Origin: Candidatus Aminicenantota bacterium
Lineage (GTDB): Bacteria > Acidobacteriota > Aminicenantia > UBA2199
Length of the DNA: 36,531 bases
Reading direction: 5' to 3'
NCBI GenBank assembly: GCA_029938635.1
Contig: JAOZUQ010000026.1
Coordinates: 1 to 36,531, forward strand
The notes under the pieces were generated by a model that saw nothing but the letters and a program-made list of their open reading frames with translations, made no database searches and was not told where the DNA came from. A program made the position numbers and the translations under genes. This document shows, one piece after another, positions 1-7,739 of the stretch. Each line of letters begins with the position of its first letter. Position 1 is the stretch's first letter.

Positions 1-107
1 TAAAAAATCAGTCTGTACTCTTGACTATTATATTCTAATGGGCGTCACCCCTTGTAATGTTGACTTGGTGGGGGAATCGTATAAAATTAAATATTCCAGG
101 AGATTAT

Positions 108-1091
108 ATGTATGAAGAAGAGCTGAAGGTTGGACTTGAAGCTGTAAACAAGGCAATGAAGATAAGTCGGAAGATACAAAAAGAACTAACTGCAGGGGAT
201 AAGATCGATAAATCAGATAAAAGCCCCGTGACCATAGCAGATTTCACATCACAGGCAATAATATGCAGTATTCTGAACAACTCATTTCCAGATATTCCAA
301 TAGTCGGCGAAGAAGAATCTTCAGACCTGAAAAAGCCTGAAAACAAAGAGGTATTCAACAATATCGAAAATTTTATTAAAAATGAGGAAGGTTTATACGA
401 ACACCTTTATCAGAAAGATATTTTTAAAAGCATAGACCTCGGCAACGGGAAGCCCAGCAAAAACATATTCTGGACACTGGATCCGATAGACGGGACAAAA
501 GGATTCCTTCGGGGAGAGCAGTATGCCGTTGCACTTGCACTGATAAAGAACGGAGAAGTAGTTCTGGGAATATCGGGTTGTCCGAATCTTAATCTTGAAG
601 GAGAACCCGGCGAAAAGGGATTTGTTTTTTATTCGGTGAAAGGTGAAGGTTCATCACAGATAAATTGCCATACCTCAGATACTAAAAAGATCGTTGTAAC
701 TGATCATCTGGATAAAACAAAAATGAGATTTGTACAAAGTTACGAATCCGGACACGGCAATCTTGAACTACAGACCGAGATAGCAAATAAACTTCAGATA
801 GGGGAACCACCGGTACAACTGGACAGCCAGGTGAAATATGGGATCGTTGCATCAGGTAATGCAGAAATATATTTGAGAATACCCAATCCCAAATCTCCAG
901 ATTATAAAGAAAAAATATGGGATCATGCAGCAGGCTGTCTCATTGTTGAAGAGGCTGGAGGTATTGTTTCGGATATAAACGGCAAACCTCTCGATTTCAG
1001 CCTGGGGTCAAAGTTGGAAGGTAATACCGGGATACTTGCTACAACTTCGGGATTACAGAAAGAGATCCTGGAGATCATCAACAACTCCTGA
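108..1091 (+). CDS. 3'(2'),5'-bisphosphate nucleotidase (CysQ/Hal2 type, inositol-monophosphatase superfamily)
   Basis: Likely removes the 3' phosphate from PAP/PAPS, relieving inhibition by this by-product of sulfate activation and of acyl-carrier-protein loading; a cytosolic, Mg-dependent enzyme. The superfamily metal-binding motifs are visible in the 327-residue product: GEEESSD (about 67-73), DPIDGTKGF (about 125-133) and WDHAAG (about 271-276). The 'DPIDGTKGFLRG' form is typical of the Hal2/SAL1 branch rather than of plain inositol monophosphatases. The reading frame is open from position 57, but I chose the ATG at 108 because AGGAGA (98-103) sits four bases before it and the product then begins with a normal family N-terminus. 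The DUF401 gene follows 21 bases downstream on the same strand. The exact substrate cannot be fixed from sequence. Confidence 0.85.
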   Translation: MYEEELKVGLEAVNKAMKISRKIQKELTAGDKIDKSDKSPVTIADFTSQAIICSILNNSFPDIPIVGEEESSDLKKPENKEVFNNIENFIKNEEGLYEHLYQKDIFKSIDLGNGKPSKNIFWTLDPIDGTKGFLRGEQYAVALALIKNGEVVLGISGCPNLNLEGEPGEKGFVFYSVKGEGSSQINCHTSDTKKIVVTDHLDKTKMRFVQSYESGHGNLELQTEIANKLQIGEPPVQLDSQVKYGIVASGNAEIYLRIPNPKSPDYKEKIWDHAAGCLIVEEAGGIVSDINGKPLDFSLGSKLEGNTGILATTSGLQKEILEIINNS

Positions 1092-1112
1092 CCCCGGCTC
1101 TTATCTAATAAA

Positions 1113-2336
1113 ATGGAGCTTTTACAGATTGGAAAGATCATTTCTCTTATCGTAGCACTTCTGATCCTGTTAAAATTAAAAACAAATATCTCTCTTGCTC
1201 TGTTTATTCTTTCCGTTTACTCAATAATCCTTTTTTCATTAAACATAGAGACGGCACTATCGTCATCACTCGATATCCTTATAGATAAAACCTCGATCAG
1301 GCTTTATATCATAATTCTTTCAGTGCTCTATATAACAATGATCCAGAAGCAGGAGAAAATGTTCGACCAATTATTATCCTCACTGAGATCCATATTAAGG
1401 AATGATAAGATCGTATCTATGATCGCCCCTTCAATAATCGGACTTCTCCCTATGCCCGGAGGGGCATTGGTCTCAGCACCGCTGGTAGACAAAACCACAG
1501 AAAAAATGGCCATGAGCGGTGAGTTTAAAACATTTTTAAATTACTGGTTTCGTCACATTTGGGAATTTGTTTGGCCTATTTATGCCGGACTTCTCCTTTT
1601 TGAAGCAATGTCAGGGATCCCTCTGAAAAAAATCATACTTGTTCAGGCCCCCTATACAATTCTAAATATTATAAGCGGAATTGTGATTCTTTCATTGTAT
1701 ATGAGGAAAAATAATATCCCGAATCTCCGGCTAAAGAATAACAGCACAATAAAAAGAACAGCGGCAGATTTTTTATGGGGAATCTGGCCAGTTCTGATCA
1801 TCATTATTTTGTTTTTTGCTTTATCGGTACCATTATATATCTCACTTGTTCTTACATCGGTGTTACTTACTCTGATAAAAAAGATCCATGTAAAAAATAT
1901 TATGAAAATGTTATTTTCTCCTCTAATGGGGAAAACAATGCTCCTCATTACATCAGTTCTTGTATTTCAGAGAATAATATATTTATCAAATATTTTCGGA
2001 TCCGCAGCCACCGGACATATATCTTTCTCTTTTCTGATCTTCCTTTGCTTCCTTATCTCATTTTCAATAGGATTTCTTACAGGAGTAAACACTGCATATA
2101 TTGCTATTGCCTACCCCATTCTGCTTCCTCTGATACAGCACCTCCCGAATTTCATCGATTTATCTATCTATATTTATGTTATCGGATTTTCAGGAATTCT
2201 ACTCTCTCCGGTACATCTGTGCCTTGTCCTCACCAACGAATATTTTAATTCCAATCTGCTGAAGGTCTACAAATACCTTTTCCCACCGGTATTTATATTA
2301 ATGATACTATCAACTTTATTGGTGGTTATTACGTAA
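1113..2336 (+). CDS. DUF401 family integral membrane protein (COG1906)
   Basis: A 407-residue, very hydrophobic inner-membrane protein with roughly ten to twelve predicted membrane segments. The segment LLPMPGGALVSAPLV, about residues 110-125, is the signature of the DUF401 family, which resembles permeases of the ion-transporter type but whose substrate is unknown. It starts 21 bases after the bisphosphate nucleotidase gene with no clear Shine-Dalgarno, so it may be read from the same transcript. I see nothing that fixes a substrate; the family assignment is firm and the transport role is inference. Confidence 0.8.
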   Translation: MELLQIGKIISLIVALLILLKLKTNISLALFILSVYSIILFSLNIETALSSSLDILIDKTSIRLYIIILSVLYITMIQKQEKMFDQLLSSLRSILRNDKIVSMIAPSIIGLLPMPGGALVSAPLVDKTTEKMAMSGEFKTFLNYWFRHIWEFVWPIYAGLLLFEAMSGIPLKKIILVQAPYTILNIISGIVILSLYMRKNNIPNLRLKNNSTIKRTAADFLWGIWPVLIIIILFFALSVPLYISLVLTSVLLTLIKKIHVKNIMKMLFSPLMGKTMLLITSVLVFQRIIYLSNIFGSAATGHISFSFLIFLCFLISFSIGFLTGVNTAYIAIAYPILLPLIQHLPNFIDLSIYIYVIGFSGILLSPVHLCLVLTNEYFNSNLLKVYKYLFPPVFILMILSTLLVVIT

Positions 2337-2354
2337 ACTGAACGTGGACCGATA

Positions 2355-2383
2355 TTGACAAAGTTCTGTTAATTATTTAGACT
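2355..2383 (+). promoter_or_regulatory. sigma70-type promoter for the coaE operon
   Basis: TTGACA (2355-2360) and TAGACT (2378-2383) are separated by 17 bases, in the gap between the DUF401 gene and coaE. A GGAG (2398-2401) seven bases before the coaE ATG completes the expression signals. Confidence 0.55.
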
Positions 2384-2408
2384 GTGAGCCACTAAGTGGA
2401 GTAAATTA

Positions 2409-3029
2409 ATGTATAAGATTGGATTAACCGGCGGAATATGTACAGGGAAAACCTATGTCCTCAATATTCTGGAGGAAGTAGGTTGCTATACCGCCAAAGC
2501 TGATATCATTGCAAAAAATATTATTTTTTCCGGTGATTCAGAGATCTCGTCAAGAATCATTGAGGTTTTCGGAGAAGACATCTACGACAAAGATTCGGGA
2601 TTAAATAAAGAAAAATTTTCAAAATCACTTTTTGAGGATCCGAAAAAAAGGAATTTCATAAATAATTTTATTCACCCGCTTGTTGCATCCGAGAGAGATA
2701 AAATGTACAAAGAGCTCGCAAAAGCAAAGATCGAAGGTTATTTTATTTATGAATCTGCTCTTCTTGTTGAGTCCGGGACATATAAATCTTTTGATAAAAT
2801 TATCGTCACATATACGAATCCTGAGGAACAGAGGAAAAGACTGACCGAACGTGACGGCATCGGAGAGGAAGAAGCTAAAGAGCGGATCAGGGCTCAATTC
2901 CCCATATCAGAAAAACTTAAGGTTGCAGATTATTCGATTGACACATCGGGATCACACGAAACTACAAGAAAAAATACATTGGAAACTTTTCATCTATTAA
3001 AAAAAAGTTTTGAAGAGAACAAAAAATGA
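2409..3029 (+). CDS. coaE: Dephospho-CoA kinase
   Basis: Phosphorylates the 3' hydroxyl of dephospho-CoA, the last step of coenzyme A synthesis, in the cytosol. The 206-residue length is normal for the family. The P-loop is at the N-terminus (GLTGGICTGKT, residues 5-15; most homologues have GGIGSGKS). Other family features are the CoA-domain region with 'FIHPLVASERDKM' and the 'YTNPEEQRKRLTERDGI' segment of the lid. Start chosen at the ATG with GGAG seven bases upstream and a good promoter before it. The stop overlaps the ATG of the next gene (ATGA), so the two are translationally coupled. Confidence 0.93.
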   Translation: MYKIGLTGGICTGKTYVLNILEEVGCYTAKADIIAKNIIFSGDSEISSRIIEVFGEDIYDKDSGLNKEKFSKSLFEDPKKRNFINNFIHPLVASERDKMYKELAKAKIEGYFIYESALLVESGTYKSFDKIIVTYTNPEEQRKRLTERDGIGEEEAKERIRAQFPISEKLKVADYSIDTSGSHETTRKNTLETFHLLKKSFEENKK

Positions 3030-3682
3030 ACAACCCCAAATTTTTATCCAAATCACTAAAAACTCTTAAAATAAAAGGAGATGCCGGAAGTTCAGAAATA
3101 ACCAAAGCTTATCTGGATCTGACTCATTCTGCTAAATTCAGGAAAGTCTTCATCCTGAATGAAATATTGAAAGAAGAATTTATCAAATATCATGAAGCAT
3201 ATGTTCTTGCCATTCGGGAATTATCAAGTACTGCTGCAGAAGCAACCCCTCAATATTATCCCCCGGGACAAATCGTCGATCTCCTTTTTAATCAAGGACT
3301 TTATCACCTTTTAAAGGAAAATTTCCTGAAAGCCGGGGATAAACTCGAAGAAGCAGCCAGAATGAACAACAAAGACATTCTTACAAAGATCTATCAGGGG
3401 TATATCCTGATGAAGAGAAAAAACTTTTATGCAGCGGAAAATTATTTTCTTAAAGCAATAGATATGGATAGGGAGAATGAATACAGCTGGTTTTTTCTCG
3501 GGAAGACTTATCTTAAGGCTGAAAAACTCGACAAGGCATCTGCAGCTTTTCGAAAAGTAGAAACTCTCTCTTTTTATAATAATGAAATAATTGCCGAAAC
3601 AAGGGATGCCTTCAAGGAAATTGAGAGAATAAGGATGAAGAATAGTAAAAGATCAATCATCTCCCGGGTCTTCAAGAAATAG
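3026..3682 (+). CDS. TPR protein with a degenerate J-like N-terminus
   Basis: A 218-residue soluble protein of unknown function. Residues from about 95 to 190 form tandem tetratricopeptide repeats (KAGDKLEEAARMNNKD, AAENYFLKAIDMDREN, KASAAFRKVETL), a protein-protein interaction fold. Residues 8-65 have the helix pattern of a J-domain ('LKIKGDAGSSEITKAYLDL') but HPD is absent; the equivalent stretch reads HSAKF, so it should not stimulate DnaK. It overlaps coaE by four bases and precedes murJ by 11 bases, which suggests one operon. The gene at 17142-18536 has a real J-domain plus TPRs, so this may be a diverged relative. Function is not assigned. Confidence 0.7.
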   Translation: MNNPKFLSKSLKTLKIKGDAGSSEITKAYLDLTHSAKFRKVFILNEILKEEFIKYHEAYVLAIRELSSTAAEATPQYYPPGQIVDLLFNQGLYHLLKENFLKAGDKLEEAARMNNKDILTKIYQGYILMKRKNFYAAENYFLKAIDMDRENEYSWFFLGKTYLKAEKLDKASAAFRKVETLSFYNNEIIAETRDAFKEIERIRMKNSKRSIISRVFKK

Positions 3683-3693
3683 ACCACCCTCTA

Positions 3694-5196
3694 ATGAAAT
3701 GGACTAATATTTTCAAAGAGACATTTTATGTATCCTCAATACACCTTACCACTAAAATCCTTGGTTTTCTTGAAAAATTGCTTATTGCATATATATTTGG
3801 TGCATCAGAGATATCGGATGCATATTTTTTCTCATTTGCAGTATTTATAATAATCTTTGATTTTTTTAACGAATCCACATCTCCTGCACTTTTACCGGAA
3901 TATGTTAAGAGCAGCACACCTGAAGAAAAAAAAAGACTTTTTAATTCAGCTTTCTCTTTTCTTATTGCAATCGGGTTTTCCCTTTCACTAATTATTTTTT
4001 TCTTTTCTCCCTGGATAATCAGAAATTTTTCCAGCTTCCCTCAAGAAACGGCCGGGATAACGATTACATACTTAAGAATAATCTCATTGGGGATCGGATT
4101 TATCATAGCATCCATCTCAACTTACCTTTTTATCAATTCAGATCAGAAATTTCTCCCTGCTTCAATGGGAGATCTGATGTTCAAGGTAATCGGTTCGATT
4201 TTTATCCTCTATACATTGATAGATAAAGAAATCGGCCTTATACCGCTGGCAATTGGTATCGCTCTGGGATCTCTATTAAAACTCTCCACCCATATCCTAT
4301 ACCTGAAAAAAAGGGGATTGACTCCTCTTCTGAGTTTTAACTCAAGTATAAAAAAGGTCTTGAAACTATCGGCACCAATGATCGTTGGGATATTTTTTGC
4401 AAAATTCAGAATTTTATTTGACAATTATCTGGTTTCGGGAATGGCGATCGGGAGCGTGACTGCACTTCAATTGGGCTATAGAGTTATGGAGTTCGGGATA
4501 GTAGTAATTCTTGAACCTTTTTCGACAGTAATCTTTCCCGAATTTGTAAGGCTGATAAAAAAACCCAAATTATTTGTAGAAAAAATATCTTCAGGCCTGA
4601 AATTATTGCTGACAGTCTTCCTTCCGGTATCGATGGCAGCTTTTATTTTCAGAGTGGAGATAATCACAATCCTTTTCGGCCGTGGTGCATTTGACCATTC
4701 TGATGTTCTTATCACCTCCGCTGCATTTTCCTACTATGCCCTTGCAATGTCATTTATATGCATCGATCTGCTTTTATCAAGAAGCCTTTTTGCCCTGGAA
4801 GATACAACTTTCCCGGCAATATTCGAGATCATATCTATTTCATTTCATATCATTTTCGCAATATCTTTTAAGAGTTCGGGAATTCATATAATTTCATTAG
4901 CTTTTCTTCTGAACAGGATAATCAAATCTATTCTATTGTATATAAGGTTCAGGTTAAAAACAGGATTTCATCTGAATATTGGATTTTTCACATTTAAGAT
5001 CGTCTCATTTCTCCTGGTTAATATGGTTTTAGTTAGAATTTTAAAAAATTCTGTTCATTTTTTTCAGAATGGGGGAGTACTCGCCTTTTTAACTCTCGCT
5101 TTTATTTTTGCTTTATTCTATTTTGCTGAACTCTATTTGTTCGGCATTCTTAAAGAGATAATAAAAATGTTCAAAAGTGATAAAAATCAGATCTGA
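3694..5196 (+). CDS. murJ: Lipid II flippase MurJ (MviN family, MOP exporter superfamily)
   Basis: Moves the peptidoglycan precursor lipid II across the inner membrane. The 500-residue protein is hydrophobic throughout, with about 14 membrane segments, the usual number. The N-terminal segment with 'KILGFLEKLLIAYIFGASEISDAYFFSF' spacing is typical of MviN proteins (G and D of TM1-TM2 conserved), as is 'FGRGAFDHSDV' around residue 327, where most homologues have FERGAF. It starts 11 bases after the TPR gene without an obvious Shine-Dalgarno. Its 3' end overlaps that of the opposite-strand kinase-like gene by ten bases, with no room for a terminator. The neighbouring kinase-like gene also fits a cell-wall theme. 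Confidence 0.88.
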   Translation: MKWTNIFKETFYVSSIHLTTKILGFLEKLLIAYIFGASEISDAYFFSFAVFIIIFDFFNESTSPALLPEYVKSSTPEEKKRLFNSAFSFLIAIGFSLSLIIFFFSPWIIRNFSSFPQETAGITITYLRIISLGIGFIIASISTYLFINSDQKFLPASMGDLMFKVIGSIFILYTLIDKEIGLIPLAIGIALGSLLKLSTHILYLKKRGLTPLLSFNSSIKKVLKLSAPMIVGIFFAKFRILFDNYLVSGMAIGSVTALQLGYRVMEFGIVVILEPFSTVIFPEFVRLIKKPKLFVEKISSGLKLLLTVFLPVSMAAFIFRVEIITILFGRGAFDHSDVLITSAAFSYYALAMSFICIDLLLSRSLFALEDTTFPAIFEIISISFHIIFAISFKSSGIHIISLAFLLNRIIKSILLYIRFRLKTGFHLNIGFFTFKIVSFLLVNMVLVRILKNSVHFFQNGGVLAFLTLAFIFALFYFAELYLFGILKEIIKMFKSDKNQI

Positions 5197-6119
5197 TATT
5201 CCTTTTCCAGTAAAGAAAAAAATTTAGCCAGCAGCGATGTTTCAGCAAAATGGATGTTTTTTCTGAGATTGCTGATCGTGGGCTTAATAGAATGGAAAAA
5301 TTTCCTGTTACCTGAAAAATACTGAAAACCGAAAGTTCCCAGTGCTTTAATGTTTCTCTGATAAGCTGTCAGGTAGATCTGTTCCAATTCAGGTTTAGTT
5401 TTATTTTTGAAAATTGAGAGGAAAATTTCCCGTGCCTCGGGTTTCAGGTAAGAATCAAATACAAAAGAGACAGCATCATAGTATTTCGGGGCCAGCAATG
5501 AGTCCTGGAAATCTATCAGGTAAAGAGAGCTATCCTTAATAAAAATATTTCTTGAATGGAAATCTCTGTGCGCAAAAATCGTTTCTGTGCTTATCTTCTC
5601 TAATTTTTGCAGAATCTCTTCCCGGAGCTCTTTCCCGCTCTTCCATGAAGGGATGAACCTGTTTACAAAATTATTGATAAAAAAATCGATCTCAAATCTC
5701 ATTTTATCAAGATCCATGTTAAAGAAGGTTTTTCCGGAGGGGATGTTTTTTAATTTTTCTAAAACTATCTGAATATCATTTCTTATTTCCAGAGTTTCCT
5801 CTCCCGAAGCATCGGATAAATAGTTCTGCAGGGATATATCACCAAGGTCTTCCTGCAAGAGGATATTATCACCAATCTGATCTACTATCTCAGGAACATT
5901 AAGCCCGGCCTCCCTGTAATTTTGAGTAAGAGCTCTGATCCTGTTGATCTCATCAGAATTGTTTTCAGGGTATACCATAGCGACTATGGATTGAGCCCCT
6001 GTGAATAACCTGAAGTAATTTCTTGTTGAAGCGTCCCCGGCAAGCCTGGATACCCTTTCTACCCCACTGACATGGTGTTTCAGATAATTTATTACCTCTT
6101 GATCAGTTTTTTCTCTCAT
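5187..6119 (-). CDS. COG3178 aminoglycoside-phosphotransferase-fold kinase (AmgK-like)
   Basis: A 310-residue protein-kinase-like small-molecule kinase. Motifs seen: VSRLAGDASTRNYFRL near the N-terminus (nucleotide-binding loop of COG3178), HRDFHSRN (catalytic loop with Asp and Asn) and LIDFQD (metal-binding Asp). Characterised COG3178 members such as AmgK phosphorylate the anomeric carbon of N-acetylmuramic acid or GlcNAc in cell-wall recycling; that role is inferred here. The frame is open to 6191, but the ATG at 6117-6119 is preferred because upstream codons lie inside the previous gene and the protein then starts 'MREKTDQEVINYL'. It overlaps the upstream protease-like gene by 17 bases, so translation is coupled. 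MurN/MurU-type partner genes are not visible in the window. Confidence 0.75.
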   Translation of the reverse strand: MREKTDQEVINYLKHHVSGVERVSRLAGDASTRNYFRLFTGAQSIVAMVYPENNSDEINRIRALTQNYREAGLNVPEIVDQIGDNILLQEDLGDISLQNYLSDASGEETLEIRNDIQIVLEKLKNIPSGKTFFNMDLDKMRFEIDFFINNFVNRFIPSWKSGKELREEILQKLEKISTETIFAHRDFHSRNIFIKDSSLYLIDFQDSLLAPKYYDAVSFVFDSYLKPEAREIFLSIFKNKTKPELEQIYLTAYQRNIKALGTFGFQYFSGNRKFFHSIKPTISNLRKNIHFAETSLLAKFFSLLEKEYQI

Positions 6120-7602
6120 ATTCAAATACCAGGATATTCTCCTCCGGGATGAAAGAGACAATAAATTTCCCCTCCAATGCTTCAGGGCCAATGATCACAT
6201 GAGGAGCGAAACCGGTCAGGTGGTTTCTGAACCTTTTAAGCGGCCATACCTCAGCTTTATCACGAACAAAAAGATACTTTCCAAGCTGAACGCTGACAGA
6301 ACCTAAAGAGTATTTAAAAATTTTCCCGTTTGAAAGATATTTTGATCTTTCAGTGAGGGGAATTCCAAGTTCTGAGGCAAAATCACTTCCGAGAGAAATA
6401 TTTTCAGCTCCGGTTTCAATTATGGCGAGGCTGTTCTTTGAATTACATAAAACCGGAACCATCGGATATTTGTAGCCAAACCATGGGATCTTCATTACTT
6501 CCATTTTGCCGAGCTGTTCAATGTCAGCAACAAAACGCTCCCTGGTTCTTAAAATAAGCCGATTATTAATAAAATCGAGTGATACGATCCTGTTTCTGAT
6601 CATTGCAGGATTCAGGTTAGCATCAAAAAAATCCTGACGGGGTTTAGGAATATAATTCCCATACAGTCCTGATAATGTAAATTCTTCAAAATCCAGAGCA
6701 CGGCAGAAGATATTAAAACCATCCAGCTTTCCGGATTCTGTCCCCACCTGCATGACAGTCCTTCCCCCCCTGAGCGACTTTAATTCCTCTCTCATATCCC
6801 TGCTATGTATCAACCAGCCGGAAGTATTTCCTGTATCAAGTAAAATACTGAATTTTTTATTACCCTTTTTGAGAGTGATGCTTTTTAATGCGCTTTTATT
6901 ACCATTTTCAAAAGGGATCTCCACCTTATCTTTTACAGAGTCTATTCTAAAATAGGCCCCTGATTTTCTTTTGTATAGTTTATGGTTCGATTTAAGATTT
7001 GCATAATAATTCCTATTGTCCCGTTTTTTAATCCCTTTCATCTTTTTCCTGTATAGAGAAGAGAGCTTATCAAAGTCCATAGCAGACCTGTAGAATTCCG
7101 AAGCAAGAAGAAAAAAAAGATTGGATTTCCCGAATCCGGATTTATGATCCAGCAGAGTATTAAGCAATGATCCGGCTGCACTGAAATCTCTTTTGTATAA
7201 CTCAATGAAATATCTAAGCTGGATAAATGATACGGAACTCAACTTTTCCTTTGATATGGAGTTAATACTATCAGCAGAAGAGATAAGATCACCTCTGGAA
7301 AGATGCCTCATTCCTTCAAGTACATGTATATCAAATTTGTTTCCGGCAATTTTTTTTGTTTTTTCAAAAAGCTTATCAGCTCTCTCTTTTTCACCGGTTC
7401 TTATCAGGGCTTCCAGATAAAGCAATTGAAAAACAAGGCTTTTTTTGTCAAGGTCATGATCTTTACATATTTCAGTTATATTGCCGAGCCTTCCATTAAG
7501 ATAGATATCCTTTATAGTTTCTGAATCTCCTTTAATGAAGGAAGTTAGCAATATCAATACAATCAGAACCTGAATTGTAATTATTTTTCTGTTTCCCGAC
7601 AT
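6103..7602 (-). CDS. Exported protein with helical repeats and a retropepsin-like aspartyl protease domain
   Basis: A 499-residue protein with a hydrophobic signal peptide or anchor (residues about 6-24), a helical TPR-like region (about 30-215) and a C-terminal beta-rich region. That region contains two aspartyl-protease-type motifs: LLDTGNTSGWLI (DTG at 256-258) and AIIETGAENISLG (ETG at 396-398). This fits the bacterial gag-polyprotein aspartyl protease/clan AA group, with two lobes in one chain. The second lobe has Glu in place of the catalytic Asp, so activity is uncertain. AGGAG lies eight bases before the ATG. It is transcribed with the COG3178 kinase and diverges from htpG. Target and role are unknown. 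Confidence 0.65.
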   Translation of the reverse strand: MSGNRKIITIQVLIVLILLTSFIKGDSETIKDIYLNGRLGNITEICKDHDLDKKSLVFQLLYLEALIRTGEKERADKLFEKTKKIAGNKFDIHVLEGMRHLSRGDLISSADSINSISKEKLSSVSFIQLRYFIELYKRDFSAAGSLLNTLLDHKSGFGKSNLFFLLASEFYRSAMDFDKLSSLYRKKMKGIKKRDNRNYYANLKSNHKLYKRKSGAYFRIDSVKDKVEIPFENGNKSALKSITLKKGNKKFSILLDTGNTSGWLIHSRDMREELKSLRGGRTVMQVGTESGKLDGFNIFCRALDFEEFTLSGLYGNYIPKPRQDFFDANLNPAMIRNRIVSLDFINNRLILRTRERFVADIEQLGKMEVMKIPWFGYKYPMVPVLCNSKNSLAIIETGAENISLGSDFASELGIPLTERSKYLSNGKIFKYSLGSVSVQLGKYLFVRDKAEVWPLKRFRNHLTGFAPHVIIGPEALEGKFIVSFIPEENILVFEYERKN

Positions 7603-7670
7603 TTCCGGTTTCTCCTTAATGTTTTACGTATCTGCTCCATGTTTGTTCTCTTTTTATATCCGGACCAATG

Positions 7671-7700
7671 CTGACCCCGTCTTGACAAAAATGATATAAT
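7671..7700 (+). promoter_or_regulatory. Putative promoter of htpG
   Basis: TATAAT (7695-7700) has CTGACC (7671-7676) 18 bases upstream as a possible -35. A consensus TTGACA (7682-7687) is also present but only seven bases from the TATAAT, so it cannot pair with it in a normal way. No CIRCE inverted repeat is seen. Good Shine-Dalgarno AGGAG precedes the htpG ATG by seven bases. Confidence 0.4.
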
Positions 7701-7739
7701 AAAATCAATAAAATATCGAATTAGAATTAGGAGAATAAA

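Noticed and set aside
60-85. Promoter TTGACT with TATAAA before the first gene
   Set aside because: The spacer is only 14 bases and the fit is poor; the true promoter probably lies outside the window or overlaps its edge.
1775-2248. 157-codon open frame on the plus strand inside the DUF401 gene
   Set aside because: It is out of frame with a well-supported membrane protein gene and has no family-like sequence; a shadow.
7603-7739. CIRCE heat-shock operator before htpG
   Set aside because: No TTAGCACTC-N9-GAGTGCTAA inverted repeat is present in the gap.
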